From: CAYQVO01 sp964421085
GTDB lineage: Bacteria; Bdellovibrionota_C; UBA2361; CAYQVO01
Assembly: GCA_964421085.1 (NCBI GenBank)
Contig: CAYQVO010000009.1
Location: 33,642-97,641 of the forward strand
Direction: 5' to 3'
DNA length: 64,000 bases
The notes under the pieces are model-generated. The model saw only the letters and a program-made list of their open reading frames with translations. It was not told where the DNA came from and did not search any database. The stretch's first letter is position 1. Each line of letters begins with the position of its first letter. Positions 34,569 to 42,763 of the stretch are shown here, piece after piece. The translations under genes were made by a program, and so were the position numbers.

Positions 34569-34749
34569 ACATTATTCTTCCAGTGTCCCGGTGCGACGGC
34601 TCACTAATCACGATTTCGGCATCTTCTGCTTCCTGCTCTTCGCCGGGGGCGTCAGGTTCTTTCTCTGTCCGATCCTCTTTCTGTGAATCGGATTTGCGAT
34701 TTGTCTCCAGTCTCTGGATGGTGGTCCTGAAAAGTATCCTGCTCTTCAT
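34546..34749 (-). CDS. Possible small acidic protein
   Basis: A 67-residue frame opposite and downstream of folA. It starts basic (MKSRILFRTTIQRLETNRK) and then is rich in Glu, Asp and Gln (KEDRTEKEPDAPGEEQEAED). The first half could be a short helix, the rest disordered. No ribosome-binding site is clear and no family is recognised. It overlaps the folA 3' end by 23 bases. The remainder of 34750-34885 shows no gene. Confidence 0.25.
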   Translation of the reverse strand: MKSRILFRTTIQRLETNRKSDSQKEDRTEKEPDAPGEEQEAEDAEIVISEPSHRDTGRIMFSSLMLS

Positions 34750-34885
34750 TCTTCACAGTGTATCACTTTTTCATCATTGTGGAAGAACAACGTTCAATGA
34801 TGAATATTTCGATCCCGGGCTGGAAATCAGGGCATAAGTTGTTGGACACCCGTTTTTATGAGAAAAGCATGATCGCGGTTATACT

Positions 34886-34958
34886 GCGTCCTTAGCTCAG
34901 GGGATAGAGCATCTGGCTTCGAACCAGAGGGTCGGGGGTTCAAATCCCTCAGGACGTG
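34886..34958 (+). tRNA. tRNA-Arg (anticodon TCG)
   Basis: The cloverleaf folds fully. The acceptor stem GCGTCCT pairs with AGGACGT (34951-34957) with one G-T at the end; the D-arm is GCTC..GAGC; the anticodon arm is TCTGG-CTTCGAA-CCAGA; the T-arm is GGGGG-TTCAAAT-CCCTC. The anticodon TCG reads CGA. CCA is not encoded. It lies 47 bp before glmS. Confidence 0.95.
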
Positions 34959-35005
34959 CTTCATTTCTATGGGTCAATAAGGACTTTGGTCCATTTTTTG
35001 AATCA

Positions 35006-36841
35006 ATGTGCGGAATTGTCGGATACACCGGGTTCAGAAACGCCCGGGATGTGATCATTTCAGGGCTCGAAAAACTCGAGTATCGCGGATATGACTCTGC
35101 CGGGATTGCGGTAGTCATAAATGGCCGGACGGCGGTGACCCGCGCGGTTGGGAAGCTTATTGCGCTGAAGGAAGCGCTGGCGCTCGCGAATTATCCGGAA
35201 CAGCCGGTAATCGGACTGGGACACACAAGGTGGGCGACTCATGGCAGACCGTCCGAGAGAAATGCGCATCCCCACTGCGCCGGGCGTGTGAGCCTTGTTC
35301 ATAACGGCATCATCGAAAATTACGCGGAACTCAAAAAAGAGCTCGAAGATGATGGGATTGAATTCCTTTCGGAAACGGACACGGAGATTGGCGCGCAGCT
35401 TTTGAACAGGTACCTTGCTGAGGGTCTTGCGCCGATGGCGGCCATGGAAAAGACATGCTCGAGGATACGCGGCAGTTATGCTTTTGTGAGCCTTGATGCA
35501 GAGAACCCGGACCGCCTGATTGTTGCCAAGACTGCTACGCCTGTAATCATCGGTATCGGGGAAGGCGAAAATTTTGTTGCAAGCGACATACCCGCTGTTC
35601 TCGCGTGGACGAGAAAGGTAATCGTTCTCGATGACGGCGACTTTGCGGAGGTTCGCGCCGACGGGGTGAAAATATTCCGTAATGGCAGGGAAATTCAGCG
35701 GGAGCCGGCAATGGTAACCTGGGATACCGTCGCAGCGCAGAGAGGCGGCCACAAGCACTTCCTGATCAAAGAAATCCTCGAACAGGGGCAGGGGGCGGGA
35801 GAAACACTTCGGGGACGTTACGATGAAAAGGAACAGAAGATAATAATTCCCGAGCTTCCCATGACGCCGGATCAGATTAAGACTCTCCGGCGGATAGAGA
35901 TTGTCGCGTGCGGGACCGCATGGCATGCAGGTCTTGTGGCAAGGCATTACTTCGAGAGCTTTCTGGGCCTTCCCTGCGAAGTCGACTATTCGTCAGAATT
36001 CCGGTACAGGAAGCCGTTCGTCGACAAAGATGCCCTGATACTCGCAATTTCGCAGTCAGGCGAGACGGCAGATACTCTTGCCGCCCTTGACATCGCCCAG
36101 GGAGCTCACACAGCCGCCATATGCAATGTCGTGGGTTCGTCTCTCGCGAGGAAAGTCCCCAATATCGTGTTTACGCAGGCGGGTCCGGAGATAAGCGTGG
36201 CTTCGACCAAGGCGTTCACGGCGCAGGTTATTGCTTCATATCTCATGGCCCTGTACTTCGCCCAGTACAGGGGATCGCTCAAGCCCGCAGATATTGCAGG
36301 ACGCTTCGATAATCTGATGAAGATCCCGGCTGCCATTGAAGAAACACTCAGGACAAACGAGGCGGTAAGGCATATAGCGTCCGAGTGCCGGACTGCAAAG
36401 GATGTCATCTTCCTGGGACGCGGCAACTGTTATCCGATCGCCCTCGAGGGGGCGCTGAAGATGAAGGAGATTTCGTATAACCATGCCGAAGGTTATCCGG
36501 CAGGCGAGGTGAAGCACGGTCCTCTTGCCCTGATCGTAGACGGGGTTCCGGTCGTGGTTCTGCTGCAGAAGTCTGATGTTCTTTACGAAAAGATCATTTC
36601 AAATATCAGAGAATGCGAGGCAAGGGGAGGAAGGCTGATCATCATAACCGATGCTGAGCCTGATGATGCTGTCCGTGAACTCTCCCGCGGTGCGGTAATT
36701 GAAGTGCCGCATCTTTCCGAGGAACTTGCTCCGATTCTGATGGTTATTCCTCTTCAACTGCTCGCATACTGGTCGGCGGTTTTCAACAACACCGACGTTG
36801 ATCTGCCGCGGAACCTCGCCAAGAGCGTTACGGTGGAGTGA
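35006..36841 (+). CDS. glmS: Glutamine-fructose-6-phosphate aminotransferase
   Basis: GlmS makes glucosamine-6-phosphate from fructose-6-phosphate and glutamine, the first step of the UDP-GlcNAc pathway for peptidoglycan and LPS. The N-terminal glutaminase begins MCGIVGYTG with catalytic Cys after Met removal, and has LGHTRWATHG. Two SIS isomerase domains follow (CGTAWHAG, AISQSGETADTL, FLGRGNCYPIALEGALKMKE) and the C-terminus ends DLPRNLAKSVTVE as usual. Length is 611. I see no glmS ribozyme upstream. It lies directly upstream of the division/cell-wall cluster. Confidence 0.97.
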   Translation: MCGIVGYTGFRNARDVIISGLEKLEYRGYDSAGIAVVINGRTAVTRAVGKLIALKEALALANYPEQPVIGLGHTRWATHGRPSERNAHPHCAGRVSLVHNGIIENYAELKKELEDDGIEFLSETDTEIGAQLLNRYLAEGLAPMAAMEKTCSRIRGSYAFVSLDAENPDRLIVAKTATPVIIGIGEGENFVASDIPAVLAWTRKVIVLDDGDFAEVRADGVKIFRNGREIQREPAMVTWDTVAAQRGGHKHFLIKEILEQGQGAGETLRGRYDEKEQKIIIPELPMTPDQIKTLRRIEIVACGTAWHAGLVARHYFESFLGLPCEVDYSSEFRYRKPFVDKDALILAISQSGETADTLAALDIAQGAHTAAICNVVGSSLARKVPNIVFTQAGPEISVASTKAFTAQVIASYLMALYFAQYRGSLKPADIAGRFDNLMKIPAAIEETLRTNEAVRHIASECRTAKDVIFLGRGNCYPIALEGALKMKEISYNHAEGYPAGEVKHGPLALIVDGVPVVVLLQKSDVLYEKIISNIRECEARGGRLIIITDAEPDDAVRELSRGAVIEVPHLSEELAPILMVIPLQLLAYWSAVFNNTDVDLPRNLAKSVTVE

Positions 36842-36946
36842 TACTTCGATGCGGGGCGAAGCATGGTACTTTATTGATAAAAACACCCATTCGGTTTAAG
36901 TAGCTTAAAATAAGAAAAGATTTCAAGCCTTTAAGCAAGATTTTTC

Positions 36947-36991
36947 TTGACTCACGGGGGGCGAAGTGGGATAAAGTGGGATTGCATGGGA
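36947..36991 (+). promoter_or_regulatory. mraZ promoter with three phased MraZ boxes
   Basis: TTGACT at 36947-36952 and GATAAA at 36970-36975 (17-bp spacing) form a promoter. Three TGGGA boxes lie at 36967-36971, 36977-36981 and 36987-36991, exactly 10 bp apart, the arrangement recognised by the MraZ repressor. Overlap with the -10 predicts autorepression of the dcw transcript. Confidence 0.85.
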
Positions 36992-37001
36992 TAACTTTCA
37001 G

Positions 37002-37532
37002 ATGGGCAGGTCCAGGGTGGTATCAGGTGGAAAGCAAAGCAGTAAAGACACTCAAGATGCCATCCTGGAACCTGCCTCATCTTTTCGCGGAAACTTCACA
37101 CACAGCCTCGACGGTAAATTTCGCGTAAGCATTCCGGCTGATTTCCGCCGCATCCTTCAGGAAAACAGAGAACACAGCGTTGTCATCACCAACTACATCT
37201 CTGAAGGGGCAAGGTGTCTGGAAGGATTCGGCAACAAAGCATGGGCCGCCTTCGAAACAAAACTTCGCGAGAAGAGCAGGTTCAGTCCAAAGCTGCAGCG
37301 CCTCGAGAACTTTTACCTGAGCCGCGCTTCTGAATGTCCCATCGACCCGCAGGGCAGAATTCTCATTCCGCAGTATCTTAGAACTTACGCGGGAATAGAG
37401 CGTGAGTTGACGTTCACCGCGTCTATTCACGGTTTCAGGGTATGGGACAGGCGTGTGTGGGATATGATCTTCTCGAGCGCGGAACAGGCGCTGATGGAGG
37501 ATCCGGAGATTTTCTCAGACATTGACATTTGA
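37002..37532 (+). CDS. mraZ: Transcriptional regulator MraZ
   Basis: MraZ is an AbrB-fold repressor that controls its own division operon. Two swapped-hairpin halves are visible: NFTHSLDGKFRVSIPADFRR, then CPIDPQGRILIPQYLRTYAG (the D-x-x-G-R-(I/V)-x-(I/L)-P motif twice). At 176 residues it carries about 27 extra N-terminal residues (Ser/Gly/Lys-rich) compared with the usual 145-150. Three phased MraZ boxes lie immediately upstream. Its TGA overlaps the rsmH start. Confidence 0.95.
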   Translation: MGRSRVVSGGKQSSKDTQDAILEPASSFRGNFTHSLDGKFRVSIPADFRRILQENREHSVVITNYISEGARCLEGFGNKAWAAFETKLREKSRFSPKLQRLENFYLSRASECPIDPQGRILIPQYLRTYAGIERELTFTASIHGFRVWDRRVWDMIFSSAEQALMEDPEIFSDIDI

Positions 37533-38446
37533 TGGAGCAGGGTTCGTGTCACATCGCGGTTTTGAGAGATGAAGTGATAGAGATGCTCAAAGCAAAGGAC
37601 GGGGGCATATTTCTCGACGGGACGCTGGGCGGCGGCAGTCACGCCGAAAGCATTCTTGAAGCGAATTCTTCAAATGTCCTCTATGCGTGCGACCGCGACA
37701 AAAGGGCGGTTGAGCGAGCATCGCGGCGTCTTTCGAGGTTCGGGGAGCGCGCCCGCATTTTCCACTCCCGCTTTTCGGAAGTGTCCTTGCTGACCGGCGA
37801 TGTCCGCTTTGCCGGCATTCTTCTCGACCTCGGAACATCGATGGACCAGCTCAGGGAAGACAGAGGTTTCTCCTTCGATGATTCATCGAGGCTCGATATG
37901 CGCATGGATGAGTCGGAGACGTTTTCGGCGTGGGAAGTGGTAAACAGGACGGATCCTCGTCAGCTGTTCGTGATCCTGAAAGAGGGCGGGGCAGGAAGAG
38001 AGGCCCGGACTGTTGTCGATGCGGTGGTTTCCAGCCGGCCCGTAGAGAAGACATCCGATCTTGCCCGAATCATAAACAGGGCAGTGGCGGGGAGAACGGC
38101 TCACAGGACGATAAATCCATCCACAGTGATATTTCAGGCGCTTCGCATCGCAATAAACCGGGAATACGAGGAACTGAGACTCTTCCTGGATCAGGCGCCG
38201 AAAATGGTCCGCCCCCGCGGCCGCATTGCATGCATCAGCTTTCATTCTGGAGAAGACAAGATCGTTGCAGGAACCTTTCGTGAGTGGGCAGCCGGAGATA
38301 CCGCACCAGCGAATTTTCCGGTTGTCCGCTCCCGCGAGGTCCTCGGGCGCCTCATAAACCGGAAGCCCGTTACTGCATCCGAAGAGGAAGTGGCGGAAAA
38401 TCCCTCTTCCCGAAGTGCGTTACTTAGAGTATTTGAATTCTGTTGA
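37532..38446 (+). CDS. rsmH: 16S rRNA m4C1402 methyltransferase
   Basis: RsmH (MraW) methylates N4 of C1402 in 16S rRNA. Signatures are HIAVLRDEVIEML, FLDGTLGGGSHAESIL (SAM site), ILLDLGTSMDQL, RGFSFDDSSRLDMRMD, and the C-terminal GRIACISFHSGEDKIV. The typical family text is L-D-L-G-(V/I)-S-S; here it is G-T-S. Length is 304. The ATG at 37532 overlaps the mraZ stop (TGATG). Confidence 0.95.
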   Translation: MEQGSCHIAVLRDEVIEMLKAKDGGIFLDGTLGGGSHAESILEANSSNVLYACDRDKRAVERASRRLSRFGERARIFHSRFSEVSLLTGDVRFAGILLDLGTSMDQLREDRGFSFDDSSRLDMRMDESETFSAWEVVNRTDPRQLFVILKEGGAGREARTVVDAVVSSRPVEKTSDLARIINRAVAGRTAHRTINPSTVIFQALRIAINREYEELRLFLDQAPKMVRPRGRIACISFHSGEDKIVAGTFREWAAGDTAPANFPVVRSREVLGRLINRKPVTASEEEVAENPSSRSALLRVFEFC

Positions 38447-38454
38447 GGTTCATT

Positions 38455-38772
38455 ATGAGTGTTTCGCTGGATTACCAGCTTGTGTATAACCGGAAAAGGA
38501 GTGTCGTTGTTCCCATTCAATGGCATATAGCGGCTGTTCTCCTGCTTCTCTTTTCGCTTGGTCTTCGAATCTGGATAAAGATTGAGAATACAGACGCGAG
38601 CTACAGCCTTGCACGGGAGAGAGAGGCGGCTGTCGCGCTCGATATGGAACGGAGGGAACTGGAGCTGCAGCTCTCGGTGCTGCTTCGTCCGGATGCTCTT
38701 GTAAAAGAGGCGCAGAAACGCGTCGGGCTCGAGATGTTGAAACCGGGGCAGGCCCGGAAGGTCTATTTTTAG
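38455..38772 (+). CDS. ftsL: FtsL-like division protein
   Basis: The 105-residue bitopic protein has a short basic N-terminus, one transmembrane helix (about residues 22-43: IQWHIAAVLLLLFSLGLRIW) and a periplasmic coiled-coil segment (DMERRELELQLSVLL), followed by EAQKRVGLEMLKPGQ, a typical FtsL tail. FtsL scaffolds the FtsQLB complex. Sequence similarity is weak, as usual for FtsL, and the call rests on topology and on position between rsmH and ftsI. GAGG before the ATG supports the start. Confidence 0.8.
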   Translation: MSVSLDYQLVYNRKRSVVVPIQWHIAAVLLLLFSLGLRIWIKIENTDASYSLAREREAAVALDMERRELELQLSVLLRPDALVKEAQKRVGLEMLKPGQARKVYF

Positions 38773-38776
38773 ATTG

Positions 38777-40618
38777 ATGAACCGCAGGTTTTTACAGGGA
38801 AGTTTATCATCTTTCAGGCAGGTGTCTTTCTCCTGTGGCAACGCCTCTTATCGCGATGCCGGCCGTCTTTTGAACCCTAAAGCCCGCAAGTCGCGCCTCA
38901 AGTTAATCATGGGTCTGTGTTTTGTGTACGGCGGAATTCTCTGCCTCAGGCTTCTCAGTCTTCAGGTGCTTAATTTCGAACAGTGGCAGGACTGGGCGCT
39001 CAGGCAGCATTTCTCCCAGGTGGAAGTCCACTCCGAGCGCGGCCCTATTTATGATAGAAACGCAAAACTCCTCGCAGTGTCGGTTCCTGCCGGCTCGGTT
39101 TATGTCCGTCCTGGACAGATAACCAACCGGTGGGAAGTCGTGCGGCGGCTTTCAGAGCTTCTCGGCATGAAGCCTCAGGCGGTCGAGGAGAAGATCGGTA
39201 AAAATGCTCCCTTCGTATGGGTTAAAAGACAGGTGCAGCGGAGTCTCGCCGAGAAGGTGAACTCATGGGGTCTGCAGGGCGTAGGCTATGTTCTCGAATC
39301 CAGGCGGTACAGCCCTTATAATCAGGCGGCAAGTCCCCTTATCGGGAAAGTTGGAGTCGATGGCACAGGGCTCTCAGGCATTGAAGCTATGTACGAGAAA
39401 CTTCTTCACGAAGATCACATACAGAGGAGAGTGGCGCGGGATGCGCGGGGCAACATTCTTGTCTCGGACAGCGACCGGCCGTTCGATGTTCCGAGAGGAA
39501 AACCGCTGCGGCTCACAATCGATGCCGACCTTCAGCTTATTGTCGATGAAGAGCTCGAAAAGGGGAGGCAGTCATCCAACGCGAAAAATGCATACGCAGT
39601 AATGATGGATGCGGATACAGGCGAGATTCTCGCCATGAGCCAGGCGCCGTCGGTTAACTTCAATAATCCGGGCACAGGGTCCAGAGAGGAACTTACCAAC
39701 AAGCTTGTCGAGACTGTCTTCGAACCCGGGTCAATCTTCAAGCCAATCGTCGCTGCTGCAGCAATTGAGCTTGGGGCTGCAAGACCAACAGAGATGATAA
39801 ACTGCGAAGGCGGCAGGTACAGGTTCTCGACACACACGATAAAGGATGTTCATCCTCAGGGACTTCTGAGCGTGAGAGACGTGATAGTGCGATCTTCGAA
39901 CATAGGAATGACGAAAATCGGAGTAAAACTGGGAAGCGAGAGGCTTTACAACGCCATCCGTCTATTCGGTTTTGGCACATCGTCGGGGCTGAACCTGCCG
40001 GGCGAGAGCAGCGGGATTCTGCGGGCCGAGAGCACATGGGCGAAAGTAGATGTGGCGACACATTCATTCGGACAGGGAGTAGCAGTCACTCCGCTGCAGA
40101 TTGTGCGGGCGATGTCCGTTCTTGCGAATGGAGGAAAACTGCCCACGTTGCGTCTTATACAGAGTGATGAACCTTTCCAGAGCAGAAGGCTCATTTCAAC
40201 CCGGACCGCAGGCATCATAAAGGAAATGCTGTTTGGAGTTGTCGAAGATCCCCACGGAACAGGCAAAAAGGCGGGGATTAAGGGCGTTCGTGTCGGCGGC
40301 AAGACAGGCACAGCGCAGAAAGCCCGGACGGGCGCCAAAGGATATGCTTCGGGCGCTTATGTTTCTTCGTTTGTCGGGTTCGTCGACGCTTCGTCTTTAG
40401 GCATCAAACAGACTCTGGTTATGATTGTCTCTATTGATGAGCCCAGGTCTCCTGTCATTTACGGCGGCGCTCTGGCCGGCCATGTGTTTCATGAGATTAT
40501 GCTCAAAAGCCTGCAGCTTCTTGCAACGCGCTTCGAACTTCAGCCTCCGCATTTCGAGCAGAAAGCTCCCCCGGCGAAATCAAAGGGGTTTACGACTGTG
40601 GGGTACAGGGGGACGTGA
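38777..40618 (+). CDS. ftsI: Peptidoglycan transpeptidase FtsI (PBP3)
   Basis: FtsI is the septal transpeptidase of the divisome. After a basic N-terminus and a transmembrane helix (about residues 38-58) come the pedestal domain (EVHSERGPIYDRNAKLLAVS) and the catalytic domain: S-x-x-K in EPGSIFKPIV, S-x-N in VRSSNIGMTK, and K-T-G-T in VGGKTGTAQKA. There are no PASTA repeats, as in Gram-negative FtsI. The ATG is 5 bases after the ftsL stop. Downstream, the dcw order is interrupted by a block on the opposite strand before murE. Confidence 0.95.
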   Translation: MNRRFLQGSLSSFRQVSFSCGNASYRDAGRLLNPKARKSRLKLIMGLCFVYGGILCLRLLSLQVLNFEQWQDWALRQHFSQVEVHSERGPIYDRNAKLLAVSVPAGSVYVRPGQITNRWEVVRRLSELLGMKPQAVEEKIGKNAPFVWVKRQVQRSLAEKVNSWGLQGVGYVLESRRYSPYNQAASPLIGKVGVDGTGLSGIEAMYEKLLHEDHIQRRVARDARGNILVSDSDRPFDVPRGKPLRLTIDADLQLIVDEELEKGRQSSNAKNAYAVMMDADTGEILAMSQAPSVNFNNPGTGSREELTNKLVETVFEPGSIFKPIVAAAAIELGAARPTEMINCEGGRYRFSTHTIKDVHPQGLLSVRDVIVRSSNIGMTKIGVKLGSERLYNAIRLFGFGTSSGLNLPGESSGILRAESTWAKVDVATHSFGQGVAVTPLQIVRAMSVLANGGKLPTLRLIQSDEPFQSRRLISTRTAGIIKEMLFGVVEDPHGTGKKAGIKGVRVGGKTGTAQKARTGAKGYASGAYVSSFVGFVDASSLGIKQTLVMIVSIDEPRSPVIYGGALAGHVFHEIMLKSLQLLATRFELQPPHFEQKAPPAKSKGFTTVGYRGT

Positions 40619-40692
40619 GGGGCGGCAGGGCGGCGCCTTGACAACAGTCGGTTTGATTCTTTCTTTCAGCCTGGACTTCGCCGGCGGAAATT

Positions 40693-41228
40693 TCACTTCC
40701 CGCATGCTCGATCACCGCGCTCTTCAGGCCCGAGTCGACGAAGACAGCGCTTCAGGCAATGAACTTTTTTCTTCATACGTCGTGTGAAATTGCTGCGCTT
40801 GACAAGGAAATCCGGGGTCGGCAGAAAGCCTGTGATGAGGACATCTTTCTCTCTAAAAATCCCGTCCTCCAGCTGACGCATGAACTCTTCATGCTCGGGA
40901 TGCCCCTCTGAATCAAGATTTGAAAGAAGCTCAAAACAGACTTCGCTCGCGAAAGGATCGCCGTTTCCCGCGACTTTAAGAAGTTCCAGCTTTCCAGCCA
41001 TTTCAGAAACAAGCTTACGCTGAGCGGATAAAAGCCGAGCGCGCTTTTCTCCGGGCAGCTTGCGGAATGAGGTCCTGCACGTTGGACATGCCAGATCTCA
41101 AGAGGAGATTTATCGAAAAAGTTGCCAATGCTATGGCGGCACCAGCAGCATAGAAGGACTTCACCGTCGGGGTTAATCTGCATCTCCCGGAATGGCATGG
41201 AGCAAAAGAGCCGGGTCATTTTCAGCAC
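40693..41228 (-). pseudogene. Decayed radical SAM/SPASM protein gene
   Basis: Two frames together resemble one protein. Upstream frame (41228 inward): FCSMPFREMQINPDGEVLLC and CWCRHSIGNFFDKSPLEIW, the Cys-rich SPASM/twitch type cluster domain. Other frame (from about 41100): ACPTCRTSFRKLPGEKRARL, then LLKVAGNGDPFASEVCFELL, as in radical SAM enzymes whose core begins C-N-L-x-C-P-x-C-R. A frameshift with loss of roughly 20-30 residues between them, plus a shortened C-terminus, makes the gene non-functional unless these are assembly errors. It lies antisense within the dcw cluster, behind ftsI. Confidence 0.7.
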
Positions 41229-41346
41229 CTGTTCGCCTGAATGTAACCCAGGTTAGAAAGCCAGGGCAGGGAAGGAAAGAAAGCACAGCGACGGCGAGTT
41301 GAAAATCTCGCTGCCGCTTCCTCATTGACCTTGTGCTTTACCCGCG

Positions 41347-42633
41347 TCAAGCTGCCGCTTTTTCCGCTTTTATAATCACCTCCCCGCCGTAAACATACTT
41401 GTAGCTTCTGACGCGGAATCCGTGCTCGGCAAGAAGATCAATCAGCATATGGCGGTTGTAATGAGACACGTGCTCGTCAGTATATGCGTTCGGCAAAATT
41501 GTCCTGTACACCAATTCAATGAATCTCCACCAGCGGCGGCCGTAATCAGGGGTGCCTATGACAAGAGTGCCGCGCGGCTTCAGGACCCGGGCGACTTCGT
41601 CGAACAGCTTTTCATCGAATGGAACATGTTCGAGAACTTCCGAGTGAACAATGCTGTCGACTGACGCGTCCCGGACCGGGAGGGCGAAGGTGGAGGCGCG
41701 CACCCTTAGAGGATTTGTTCTTTTCAGGAACCGCAGTTTCGGCAGAGAAAGGTCAAGCGCAACCGCGCGGTCTCCGAGATCCTGAACCAGGCGGTTGCTT
41801 CCACACCCGATGTCCAGAACAACACCTTCCTTCGGGAGGTAATTCCAGATGATCTTCCGGCGCGCGTGCTGCCACATTCTCTGCGGCGGGATCATGCTGT
41901 TGTACGCTCTGTGATCGTAATCGGCGGCCTGGAGCGAATTCCTGAGCACCCACATTCTGCAGAGTGTCGGGATAAAGGACTTCGCGAACTTTATGCAGGA
42001 CGCATGAGACGTGCCGTGGAGGCGGTTCTGGTACTTCAACGGGACCTCATGAACAGAATGGCCGTTTGCAACTGCGCGGACAAGAACTTCCTCGAGAATA
42101 TCGAAGTTCTCCGCCATGTATTCTCGCGGCGTCAGGATGTCGCGGCGGTAAAGGCGAAAGCCGCTCGACATGTCGCCCCGGGGAAGAGAAAGAGCTGCAG
42201 CGAAGAAGTAATTCAGGAAAACAGAAAGGCTCCGGCGCCATATCGAGGCGTCGCTCTGACCGCCGTCGACATAACGGGACGCAATCACAATGTCGGCATG
42301 GGTCCGCGCCTCCCACAGGGTCGGGATCAGCTCAGGGGGGTGGGACCAGTCGGCGTCAAGTGTCAGGATGTAGCGTCCTTTTGCTGCTTCGATTCCTTCT
42401 CTCAGCGCTCCGCCGAATCCGGGTCTTCGCTGCTCGATGCAGAGCGCGCCTGCGGCCCTCGCGTTTTCCACTGTTTTATCGGCAGAGCCCCCGTCGACTA
42501 TTATCATCTCATGCCTCAGGTTGAGTCTCGAGAGGACGCCCGAAATCGCAGTCAGGAGGGGACCGATATTGTCTCCTTCGTTCAGGGTCAGAATGACCAC
42601 TGATATATCGGGACGATTGGGAGCTGTCTGCAT
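41347..42633 (-). CDS. Fusion of GT2 glycosyltransferase and SAM-dependent methyltransferase
   Basis: Residues 1-220 are a GT-A glycosyltransferase of the dolichyl/polyprenyl-phosphate sugar type: ISVVILTLNEGDNIGPLL, MIIVDGGSADKTVE, YILTLDADWSHPPELIP (D-x-D motif), then GDMSSGFRLYRRDIL. Residues 260-428 form a class I methyltransferase: VLDIGCGSNRLVQDL, ALDLSLPKLRFLKR, VDSIVHSEVLEHVP, and ARVLKPRGTLVIGTPDYG. The product may transfer a sugar to a lipid carrier or glycan and methylate it, or modify cell-surface lipids. It is inserted antisense between ftsI and murE. Confidence 0.85.
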   Translation of the reverse strand: MQTAPNRPDISVVILTLNEGDNIGPLLTAISGVLSRLNLRHEMIIVDGGSADKTVENARAAGALCIEQRRPGFGGALREGIEAAKGRYILTLDADWSHPPELIPTLWEARTHADIVIASRYVDGGQSDASIWRRSLSVFLNYFFAAALSLPRGDMSSGFRLYRRDILTPREYMAENFDILEEVLVRAVANGHSVHEVPLKYQNRLHGTSHASCIKFAKSFIPTLCRMWVLRNSLQAADYDHRAYNSMIPPQRMWQHARRKIIWNYLPKEGVVLDIGCGSNRLVQDLGDRAVALDLSLPKLRFLKRTNPLRVRASTFALPVRDASVDSIVHSEVLEHVPFDEKLFDEVARVLKPRGTLVIGTPDYGRRWWRFIELVYRTILPNAYTDEHVSHYNRHMLIDLLAEHGFRVRSYKYVYGGEVIIKAEKAAA

Positions 42634-42763
42634 GCAAGTCAGGAATTATCACAAAGAGGCGCTGCGTGGAAGAGGGCGAAGCTGCAAAGCACATCGTCCA
42701 TTCCATAAGTCCGATTGCAGCAGGATGACACTGCGCGCAGAATACTGTAGGATCGCACCGCTC

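Noticed and set aside
35006..35026. glmS ribozyme upstream of glmS
   Set aside because: The preceding 47 bp are occupied by the tRNA-Arg 3' flank and are too short; no ribozyme core is visible.
42437..42763. Longer form of MurE starting inside the glycosyltransferase gene
   Set aside because: The extension overlaps the antisense gene, and family homology begins at 42764.
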